Positions 1 to 5,796 of a stretch of 10,592 bases of DNA are shown here, piece by piece. The translations under genes and the position numbers were made by a program. This stretch comes from Alangreenwoodia sp964438605. GTDB lineage: Bacteria > Bacillota > Clostridia > Peptostreptococcales > Anaerovoracaceae. The notes under the pieces are model-generated. The model ran no database searches. It saw nothing but the letters and a program-made list of their open reading frames with translations, and was not told the origin of the DNA. The stretch spans positions 1 through 10,592 of the forward strand of contig CAYTKT010000060.1 in NCBI GenBank assembly GCA_964438605.1. The letters are read 5' to 3'. How positions within the stretch are numbered: position 1 is the first letter of the stretch; each line of letters opens with the position of its first letter.

Positions 1-1
1 T

Positions 2-109
2 TCCAATGTCAAAGTTCTTGTAACTAAGTGTCCAACTTGTTATTGCAATTTGCGTGAAATAGAAATATGTAAATTTGATAAGGATTATGCGGTATGGCAT
101 TTGCTTTGA
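2..109 (+). CDS. possible 3' end of a cysteine-rich protein (partial, cut by window edge)
   Basis: This is an open frame with no stop from the window edge to a TGA at 107-109, giving 35 residues. It includes the stretch VTKCPTCYCNL and ends in AVWHLL. The CPxCxC cluster is typical of metal or Fe-S ligands, and the pattern 'V-T-x-C-P-T-C' recalls cysteine-rich (CCG-type) domains of heterodisulfide-reductase-like proteins. That is only a resemblance over about ten residues. The composition is protein-like, but 35 codons in AT-rich DNA can stay open by chance. The rest of the gene would lie to the left of the window. Confidence 0.3.
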   Translation, partial: SNVKVLVTKCPTCYCNLREIEICKFDKDYAVWHLL

Positions 110-168
110 TCTTCCTTGATAGTCTGTTTATATACGCAGTCGTCATGGGCAGCCATAAGATTTAAATA

Positions 169-197
169 TTGAAAAACCGATATTGATTTGATAAAAT
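169..197 (+). promoter_or_regulatory. sigma-A-type promoter of the lipoprotein gene
   Basis: The -35 box is TTGAAA (169-174), followed by a 17-nt spacer and the -10 box TAAAAT (192-197). Each box is one base off consensus and the spacing is ideal. Transcription would start near 204, leaving a leader of about 45 nt before the ribosome binding site of the gene at 249. Confidence 0.6.
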
Positions 198-248
198 TTT
201 TGTATTATTTCTCTTTAAGAGTAAGTTGTTAGAAAGGAAATGATTATT

Positions 249-791
249 ATGAAAAAGAATCTTAAAAAAATACTCGTATTCGGTCTGACCATTCTCATGT
301 CTATGGCAATGCTCACAGCGTGTGGTGGGGACGGCAATAATGGAAATTCCAGCGATACGCCTTCATCCGGTCAGAGTTCAGCATCACCTCTTACAAAGGA
401 TGAATATATTCAACAGATAACAGATATCAGTACTCAGATCACTGAAATTAGTTCAAAATACAGTGATGACATGAATTCCGGCGATACGACAAAGACGGCG
501 GAAGCTACAAGGAATATGGTTGCTGAACTGAAACCGCTGTATGATCAGCTTTCAAATCTTAGCGCACCTGAGGAATTTGCAGAACAGCAGAGCCGGATTA
601 CTGAAGGTTGTGAGGCTTCTCTTGAAGCGCTCGATCTTTCTCTTGAAGTGATTGATTTGAGTCTCAGTTCCGATGGGTCTGACGTTACTGATGCCACAGC
701 AAAAATGCAGGAATTAACGGATCAGATCAATTCGCTTGAGGAAAAAGCAAACGCGATGCAAACAGCTTTGACGGAAATAATGTCGGCTTAA
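249..791 (+). CDS. small helical lipoprotein of unknown function
   Basis: The gene encodes 180 residues. An in-frame ATG at 240 overlaps the ribosome binding site (AGAAAGGAAA, 231-240). The ATG at 249, with about 8 nt spacing, is therefore the better start. Residues 1-24 are a lipoprotein signal peptide: a KKNLKK basic end, a hydrophobic core and the lipobox LTAC at 22-25, so Cys25 should be lipidated and anchor the protein on the outer face of the membrane. Residues 26-48 are a Gly/Ser/Asn-rich flexible tether. Residues 49-180 look almost entirely alpha-helical, with spaced hydrophobics suggesting helical hairpins or coiled coil, and contain one more cysteine (C121). No catalytic motif is visible. 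I do not recognise the family; many small clostridial lipoproteins have this build. It seems to be monocistronic. Confidence 0.85.
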   Translation: MKKNLKKILVFGLTILMSMAMLTACGGDGNNGNSSDTPSSGQSSASPLTKDEYIQQITDISTQITEISSKYSDDMNSGDTTKTAEATRNMVAELKPLYDQLSNLSAPEEFAEQQSRITEGCEASLEALDLSLEVIDLSLSSDGSDVTDATAKMQELTDQINSLEEKANAMQTALTEIMSA

Positions 792-961
792 AAACACGCA
801 CGAAAAAGGTTAAACAAAACTCTGGGTCGACAGATCAAGCCATTTGAAATGCAAAACTTTCTAAAAAAGATTAAACGGTTAGAAGCGTTGGAAAATCAAG
901 AGTTGTACGAAGGTATCTACTCGTGGCTTGAAAAATAATTCTTGCTATTTTAGTCATCATT

Positions 962-1088
962 GGTATAATAATAGAAGGAAAACAAAAAATGCGGCAGCTC
1001 TTTGGGAGTACCAGTCCCTTCGAGCTTGTCCAGGTACACCAGATACCTACACAAAGGCCAGATGACCCTACCGCGTGGTTATTATACC
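962..1088. repeat. 10-bp inverted repeat flanking the predicted sRNA
   Basis: GGTATAATAA at 962-971 is exactly inverted as TTATTATACC at 1079-1088. Each arm contains a TATAAT box, and the two boxes face each other across the structured segment. The right arm has a well-placed -35 on the minus strand. The left arm has a weaker plus-strand -35 (TTGCTA, 942-947, 16-nt spacer). The repeat could be terminal repeats of a small mobile (MITE-like) unit, duplicated promoter elements, or a long-range stem. No flanking target duplication is evident. Confidence 0.5.
984..1074 (-). ncRNA. predicted structured small RNA with terminator-like 3' end
   Basis: Read on the minus strand, this is a roughly 91-nt RNA that begins GCGGUAG (1074-1068) and ends CUGCCGC (997-991) followed by A and six U. 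The two ends pair to close the molecule. Inside are three hairpins: GGUC/GGCC (loop AUCU); UUGU/ACAA stacked on AGGUA/UACCU with the 7-nt loop UCUGGUG; and AGCUC/GAGCU stacked on GGGA/UCCC with the 7-nt loop CUGGUAC. The closing stem and the first hairpin each contain a G-U pair that would be an A-C mismatch if the plus strand were transcribed, so the minus strand is the better RNA strand. A near-consensus promoter places its +1 at about 1074, exactly at the 5' end of the fold. I do not recognise an Rfam family. A protein-coding reading is unlikely because neither strand has a convincing start with a good ribosome binding site. Confidence 0.62.
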
Positions 1089-1109
1089 TTTTTTATAATA
1101 CTGTTTCAA
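1081..1109 (-). promoter_or_regulatory. promoter of the predicted minus-strand sRNA
   Basis: On the minus strand, the -35 box is TTGAAA (1109-1104), then 17 nt, then a perfect -10 TATAAT (1086-1081). The predicted +1 is at 1073-1075, matching the 5' end of the folded RNA. The -35 lies inside an imperfect inverted repeat, CTGTTTCAA (1101-1109) against TTGAAATAG (1118-1126), which could be a repressor or activator site. Confidence 0.65.
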
Positions 1110-1272
1110 GAGTTCTATTGAAATAGTTGTTTTTAAAAACGAGTTTTTTGTCATTTTGTTATATGGATTCAACCATGTAGGTTAATGACCCGTATTTTTA
1201 GATTCATTATTTCAAGGACGCCTCTTGAATTGGTGTTAAAAAAGTCGGTATTTATACAAGTGGTTTAACTAT

Positions 1273-1301
1273 TTGGCAGTGTGCATCTTAGATCGGGTAA
1301 T
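1273..1301 (+). promoter_or_regulatory. candidate promoter of the SLH gene leader
   Basis: The -35 box is TTGGCA (1273-1278), with a 17-nt spacer and the -10 box GGTAAT (1296-1301), five and four matches to consensus. It would start transcription near 1308, just ahead of the hairpin at 1315. It is the best candidate I see in 1110-1310, but weak. A second inverted repeat, TTCAAG-7 nt-CTTGAA (1211-1229), lies upstream. Confidence 0.28.
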
Positions 1302-1314
1302 ACTCTTCTTTGAT

Positions 1315-1357
1315 ATGCCGTGTAGGATTCTCGTTCCTGCATGGCATTTTTGTTTTT
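1315..1357 (+). terminator. intrinsic-terminator-like hairpin in the SLH gene leader
   Basis: A 13-bp stem (1315-1327 with 1335-1347, including two G-U pairs) with a 7-nt loop TTCTCGT is followed directly by TTTTGTTTTT. This is the classical form of a Rho-independent terminator. It sits 80-125 nt before the SLH start codon on the same strand, so it either ends an upstream RNA or attenuates SLH expression. After it comes a GC-rich foldable stretch (1358-1405, e.g. GGCGG-AAT-CCGCC at 1372-1384). Confidence 0.7.
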
Positions 1358-1439
1358 CCCCAAACGGTCCGGGGCGGAATCCGCCGCCTCGGAAGTCCGC
1401 ACGGGAATTACAGTTTTATATCAAAGGAGGACGATATAA

Positions 1440-4400
1440 ATGAAAAAGCGATTTTTGTCCGTATTGCTATGCGTGTGCATGGTGCTGACGCTAACGCCGA
1501 CGATGGCGTTTGCAAGTGAAGCAGCACCGATTGCAGCAGGCGATGAGCAGCTGAAGATTGTTGAAACTGGCTACTTTGAGAATGGCAAAGATGCTGAAGA
1601 TTATTTTAAGACGATTTTTGAAAAACCAAAACAATGGACTTCGGATGTTGGTACTTCAGGTAACGAAAAAATTATGTACGTTAAGTTCGCCGAACCCCTT
1701 GGAAACACAAACGAAATTTATTTTGTTGAGTTTACTATTGATGGGAAAACCTATTATGGAGATTATATGGAAGGAGGCTATAAGATTTACTACTGGTCTG
1801 CTGCTTCTGTCGGTAAGAATAAAAGTATTGCATATAAAAAACAGGCAAACGAAAGCAAATGGACAGAAATGAGTGAAAACGGAGAAACAATCAATGTAAC
1901 TGAAAATGGTAACGCTACGATCAGAATTCGTAAAATTAAACCAAACGGCGAAACATTTGAGTCGATACAAGGACCACCTGAAAGTGAAAATATCCATTTC
2001 GATACAGATTTCCAACTTGAACCAAAGAAGGTAGATGTTAGTAATCGACCGCGTGTGTTACAGTTCAGTTACGAAGACAAGATAGAAGATGCTTTGGAAT
2101 CTATGTCAGAATATCGTGCGTATGACTGGAAACCACCAACAGGGTGGGCTGACCAGACCATGTGGGTAACATTTGACCGTCCTTTGGGAAGCGGAAAAAC
2201 TATGAATTTGAATCTAACCTTGGGTGGCACTGGAAAAAACTTGCTGACGGATAACGACGGAAAAAAATGCAAAGGAGATAACACAAGTCGAACTTATGCA
2301 TGGAGTTTCAAAAATGAAAAACAGGTAACAAACGCCACCATGCAGATGGGTACTTACCACCTGACATCTGAACAAGAGCAGGACAACATTCAATTCAGTG
2401 AAACAGTCGAAGGAAGCACAGATATTTCCTTACCAATCAGCAGTGTAACTTTAAAAGAAAATGAAGATACTCTTGACACAAAGGCTGAAACTGTTTTCGC
2501 TGTGGCTGACGGTCAACGTACAGTAAAACTGCCACAGATAAAATCTGACACGGGAAAAATCTTTGAAGGCTGGCAAGATCAAGATAATGAAGGCAATGTA
2601 TACAACGAAGCCACATATACTGTGCCTAAAAGCGAGAAAGGCGATGAACTTACGTTGACTGCGAAGTGGCATCCGATTATGGTAAAAACGGCTACACCAA
2701 CAAGTGCCAACGAAAAGGACTTTTTACCTTCTGTTAATGTTGAAGATGCAAAAGAAACAGCAAGCAAATGGACAGGGCAAATAAAACTGTCCGGTTTTAT
2801 GCAAGACCCGGGGACGACCGGAACTGGAGTAACGTTGGACTTGACTTTAGAAAATGGGAACACCAAAACTGAACATATAACAATAAAAAACAATAACGGT
2901 ACGTTAACCGCTGTCCCGTCAAGCATTAATGTACCAAATATCCAATATGATGTGGATGTTAGCGAAATTACAATCCTTGACGAAAGGGTCACGGTCGAAG
3001 CGAGGGGCGTAGAGATTCCAAAAGATGTAAAGGAAAATTTGACGACAGGTGTTACAGATGAACTTATCGAAACACTTGGAAGTGAAAATACTATCGTTAA
3101 CGCTGACGATATGACCAAAGCTTTTGCTGAACCTGATGTTCAAAGAGCAGTTGCAGATGTGCTGAAATCTGAAATAAATAATAAAGTAGAAGCTTTATTA
3201 AAGGAGGCAAATAAAGGCGGCGGGACATACAACACAATAGACGTCGTAACTTACCTTGAAATTACGCCGATTGAATATAAAGCCAATGAAAACGCGGGCG
3301 CAACCAAGCATCTGACTTTAGATATTACGCCAAAGTATAAAGTCGTCGCCAAAAATGGTAGCCAAGCTTCGGACGCCCTTGTGAGCGGTGAGCTTGGTGC
3401 AGAGATCAAGACAGGCATAACCATCACGATAAATGTGCCAACTGATTTCATTACTGGTCATGAAGCCTATGTTGTTCATGAAACAAACGGTAAAGTGCTT
3501 GAAGGAGACGTTTCTGGCACAACGGTGACATTCACAAGCGATGGATTTAGTGAATATACCATCTATGATGAGAACCCGGCGGTTGCGGAGATTAACAGAG
3601 ATTCGGAACCTGTATCTTATCTAACCCTTCAGGCGGCAGTTGATGCTGTTGGAAATGATGAGACGATAAAACTCGTCGATGGCGCAAAGGCCGAAAACGC
3701 TGAACTTACAGCTAAAGCTCCGGCTAAGGAAATTATATTTACAGTAAACCGAGGCACTACTGATATATCTGTCGTCAAAAATGTTACAATAACTGGCACA
3801 GAAAACTACCATGTAAGAAAAATACCTGGTGCGACTGATGAATCTGTGACCTATCTTGTGACCAAAGACGAGTCTTCCGATAACTCTGGTTCTAACAATG
3901 GTGGCAGTTCCGGCGGTTCCGGTAGTTCCGGCAGCGGCGGCAGTTCCGCATCTTACACAGTCAGCACAGCAAGCACCTCAAACGGCAGCTTCACCGTTTC
4001 CGACCGCTATGCCTCTGCGGGGAAGACCGTAACCATCACTCCGAAACCAAACGATGGCTATATCGTCGATACGGTGAAAGTGACGGACAAGAATGGAAAC
4101 AGCATTAAAGTGACGAAGAACGCCGACGGAACTTACAGCTTTGTGATGCCGGAAAAATCGGCTCAGCTTGTCAAAGTAGAAGTGACATTCAAAGAGGATG
4201 ACGGCACAGGCGATCATCCGTCTACGAAGTTTACGGACGTCGTTCCGGACGCATGGTATCAGACGGCGGTCGATTACGTGATTGCCAACGGACTGATGGA
4301 AGGCACGTCTGACACCACCTTTGAGCCGAACACCACGACTTCCCGCGGCATGGTCGTCACGATCCTCTATCGTTTAGAAGGAACGCCTTCTGCAGCATCA

Positions 4401-4772
4401 TCAGGTTTCCCTGACGTAGCAGCAGGCCAGTGGTATACCGATGCCGTTTCCTGGGCAGCCACGAACGGCATCGTCACAGGTTACGATAACGGCAATTTCG
4501 GACCGAACGATATGATTACCAGAGAACAGATGGCGACGATTCTATATCGTTACGCGGGATATAAAGCCTACGGCACGGGCGCCCAGGCAAATCTGGCGTC
4601 TTATACAGATGCAAGCGCAATCAGCGCTTATGCAGAAAGCGCAATGAAGTGGGCGAATGCGGAAGGCTTGATTACCGGTACGACAGCGACGACGCTGTCT
4701 CCTGCAGGTGATGCGTCCCGTGCAGAGGTGGCAACGATTCTGATGCGTTTCTGCGAGGAAGTTGTTAAATAA
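1440..4772 (+). CDS. secreted mosaic S-layer-homology (SLH) surface protein
   Basis: The gene encodes 1110 residues. The start at 1440 has a strong AAAGGAGG (1423-1430) 9 nt upstream. Residues 1-25 are a Sec signal peptide ending AFA|SE. Residues 41-190 and 206-330 look like two diverged copies of one unknown domain (shared M-[YW]-V-x-F-x-x-PLG, Y-x-WS and NI-x-F). An InlB/flg_new-like beta repeat spans about 365-410 (F-x-GW, then TAKW). About 430-720 is extracellular beta-rich sequence with a helical insert near 525-590. A Ser/Gly linker (811-838) precedes a second, divergent InlB-type repeat (839-918). Three SLH modules follow at about 929-980, 988-1042 and 1052-1108 (FTDV-x-PDAWY, F-x-PN, TREQMATILYRYAG). 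SLH triplets bind pyruvylated secondary wall polymer, so the protein should be non-covalently displayed on the cell wall. No enzyme motif or LPxTG is visible, so adhesion or an S-layer-associated role is inferred. The part after about nt 3880 is richer in G+C than the AT-rich middle, suggesting an exchanged wall-anchor cassette. Confidence 0.93.
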   Translation: MKKRFLSVLLCVCMVLTLTPTMAFASEAAPIAAGDEQLKIVETGYFENGKDAEDYFKTIFEKPKQWTSDVGTSGNEKIMYVKFAEPLGNTNEIYFVEFTIDGKTYYGDYMEGGYKIYYWSAASVGKNKSIAYKKQANESKWTEMSENGETINVTENGNATIRIRKIKPNGETFESIQGPPESENIHFDTDFQLEPKKVDVSNRPRVLQFSYEDKIEDALESMSEYRAYDWKPPTGWADQTMWVTFDRPLGSGKTMNLNLTLGGTGKNLLTDNDGKKCKGDNTSRTYAWSFKNEKQVTNATMQMGTYHLTSEQEQDNIQFSETVEGSTDISLPISSVTLKENEDTLDTKAETVFAVADGQRTVKLPQIKSDTGKIFEGWQDQDNEGNVYNEATYTVPKSEKGDELTLTAKWHPIMVKTATPTSANEKDFLPSVNVEDAKETASKWTGQIKLSGFMQDPGTTGTGVTLDLTLENGNTKTEHITIKNNNGTLTAVPSSINVPNIQYDVDVSEITILDERVTVEARGVEIPKDVKENLTTGVTDELIETLGSENTIVNADDMTKAFAEPDVQRAVADVLKSEINNKVEALLKEANKGGGTYNTIDVVTYLEITPIEYKANENAGATKHLTLDITPKYKVVAKNGSQASDALVSGELGAEIKTGITITINVPTDFITGHEAYVVHETNGKVLEGDVSGTTVTFTSDGFSEYTIYDENPAVAEINRDSEPVSYLTLQAAVDAVGNDETIKLVDGAKAENAELTAKAPAKEIIFTVNRGTTDISVVKNVTITGTENYHVRKIPGATDESVTYLVTKDESSDNSGSNNGGSSGGSGSSGSGGSSASYTVSTASTSNGSFTVSDRYASAGKTVTITPKPNDGYIVDTVKVTDKNGNSIKVTKNADGTYSFVMPEKSAQLVKVEVTFKEDDGTGDHPSTKFTDVVPDAWYQTAVDYVIANGLMEGTSDTTFEPNTTTSRGMVVTILYRLEGTPSAASSGFPDVAAGQWYTDAVSWAATNGIVTGYDNGNFGPNDMITREQMATILYRYAGYKAYGTGAQANLASYTDASAISAYAESAMKWANAEGLITGTTATTLSPAGDASRAEVATILMRFCEEVVK

Positions 4773-5122
4773 AAGCTTTCTGAGCAACTCGCACAATTCT
4801 GAAAATCTCGGATTCAAAACGGGTGCGCGGCGAGCACCGGTTCTGAACCATGGAACTTCAGAAATTCCATTTTCGATTCCATGAATGAAAAGGATTTGCA
4901 ATTCAAAGACAGAATTTAAAGACGGAGCATAACAGATTGATACTGTTCCTGAAAAGATCATAACTCTTGAATTTCAAATCCTTAACGATTGGAAAATTTA
5001 AATTTTATTTTAAAATCGACGGGAGAAACAGAAGGATCATGATAACATTCCATTTCTTCTGAGTGTACTTAAAATCAATGGAATGAATCTCATCTATAAG
5101 AAGAAATATAATCTATGCCATA
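4773..5122. other. non-coding region with repeated TTCCAT-type motifs
   Basis: I see no credible gene here. ATTCCAT occurs at 4864-4870, 4876-4882 and 5047-5053, and inverted as ATGGAAT at 5078-5084; a near-match ATGGAAC lies at 4849-4855. The longer pair CATTCCATT (5046-5054) and AATGGAATG (5077-5085) is a perfect 9-bp inverted repeat with a 22-nt gap. An AT palindrome-rich patch lies around 4993-5018. A further TTCCATTT occurs at 5290-5297. The motifs could be binding sites for the DNA-binding protein encoded downstream. Confidence 0.5.
4813..4847 (+). repeat. imperfect inverted repeat behind the SLH gene, possible terminator
   Basis: Arms of 14 nt (4813-4826 and 4834-4847) pair with two 1x1 mismatches around the loop GCGGCGA. 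The core is GGTGC/GCACC with outer AAC/GTT and TTCA/TGAA. It begins 40 nt after the SLH stop codon and is the only strong stem near the gene end. It lacks a T-tract, so termination activity is uncertain. Confidence 0.42.
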
Positions 5123-5150
5123 TTGACAGGGCATAGATAAAATAGAGAAT
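5111..5150 (+). promoter_or_regulatory. promoter inside an inverted repeat, upstream of the recombinase-like gene
   Basis: A perfect -35 TTGACA (5123-5128) lies in the 10-nt gap of a perfect 9-bp inverted repeat, ATCTATGCC (5111-5119) and GGCATAGAT (5130-5138). A possible -10 GAGAAT (5145-5150, four of six) follows at 16-nt spacing, predicting a start near 5157. An inverted repeat centred on the -35 is a typical place for a repressor operator. Confidence 0.42.
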
Positions 5151-5165
5151 GACTTTTAGGAAGGG

Positions 5166-5197
5166 CCGGAGGGACAAGAAGTTTCTCCGGTCTTTTT
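5166..5197 (+). terminator. intrinsic terminator just downstream of the 5123 promoter
   Basis: The stem CCGGAG (5166-5171) / CTCCGG (5185-5190) with a 13-nt loop is followed by TCTTTTTGTT. It is a convincing Rho-independent terminator. It sits about 10 nt after the predicted transcription start and about 145 nt before the GTG of the next gene. It could be an attenuator, or the end of a transcript that reads through from the left. Confidence 0.7.
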
Positions 5198-5342
5198 GTT
5201 CAAAGAGCAGGAAGGAGCAAAACACCGATTTATTCCTAAGAATAATCGACATATGGTTCACGATGTGAAAAACAAACGAGATATTGTTGTTCCATTTTAC
5301 GAAATGTGTGTTTTGTTCCTCTCGATCAGAGAGGGAGAAAGA

Positions 5343-5744
5343 GTGGAGAAAAAGAATCAGAATATAACCGAGCTGTTTCGTCCGGAGGAATATGCGGACC
5401 TTGTAGCGCAGACCGAAGCGATGTTCCGAAAAAACCGGAATGTGGATGATATAATTCAAATGCTGGCCGACAAAATTGCGCGGACGCTGGAAGAAGAGAA
5501 GCGAGCACAGCGCAGGATGGTGCAGGCGGAAGGCATCGCGGCGGCTAAAGCGAGAGGCGTTCACCTCGGAAGACCGAGGATTGAACCGCCGGCCAATTTT
5601 CCAATGGTGCTGAAACAGCATCTGGAAGGGAACCTGACGGCGAATGTGGCGGCAAGTCTCTGCGGCGTGGCCGTCAGCACATTTTACCGGATGAAGAAGG
5701 AAGCGCTGGCGGAAGAAACGCAGAAGTGTGAAACACAGATTTAA
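5343..5744 (+). CDS. resolvase-type DNA-binding protein without catalytic domain
   Basis: The protein has 133 residues from GTG 5343, preceded by an AGGGAG-like ribosome binding site (5332-5337). The frame is open back to 5196, but that TTG lies in the terminator T-tract and has no ribosome binding site. Residues 1-45 are a charged helical segment with no known motif. Residues 45-75 resemble the end of the long E helix of serine recombinases (AEGIAAAKARGV). This is followed by the arm motif GRPR (76-79) and a helix-turn-helix at about 96-118 (NVAASLCGVAVSTFYRMKKE), as in resolvase/invertase C-terminal domains. The catalytic domain of about 100 residues with the nucleophilic serine is absent, so it cannot recombine DNA alone. 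It may be a transcription regulator descended from a resolvase, or a decayed recombinase. The intact frame and ribosome binding site favour a real protein. The inverted repeats upstream are plausible autoregulatory targets. A hairpin (CCTCTC 5318-5323 / GAGAGG 5329-5334) partly covers its ribosome binding site. Confidence 0.72.
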   Translation: MEKKNQNITELFRPEEYADLVAQTEAMFRKNRNVDDIIQMLADKIARTLEEEKRAQRRMVQAEGIAAAKARGVHLGRPRIEPPANFPMVLKQHLEGNLTANVAASLCGVAVSTFYRMKKEALAEETQKCETQI

Positions 5745-5756
5745 AAAGATAAGGCG

Positions 5757-5796
5757 TTCGCGTCCAACTGCGGTATTTCCCGCAGTTGGACGCGAA
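5757..5796. terminator. 17-bp perfect hairpin after the recombinase-like gene
   Basis: TTCGCGTCCAACTGCGG (5757-5773) is perfectly complementary to 5780-5796, with the loop TATTTC. It starts 12 nt after the stop codon, so termination is the natural role. There is no T-tract directly at either end: TTTTT follows about 15 nt after the stem on the plus strand and about 9 nt after it on the minus strand. It may work as a bidirectional terminator or protect the RNA 3' end. Confidence 0.6.

Noticed and set aside
989..1126. 45-codon plus-strand frame starting MRQLFGS over the predicted sRNA
   Set aside because: It runs through the stems of the predicted RNA, and beyond an AGAAGG about 10 nt upstream it has little support. 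The minus-strand promoter, G-U pairs and terminator explain the segment better. An open minus-strand frame (YLVYLDKLEG...) has no start codon with a ribosome binding site.
2579..3118. 179-codon minus-strand frame inside the SLH gene
   Set aside because: It is antisense to a well-supported coding region, with low-complexity Ser/Val composition and no start signals.
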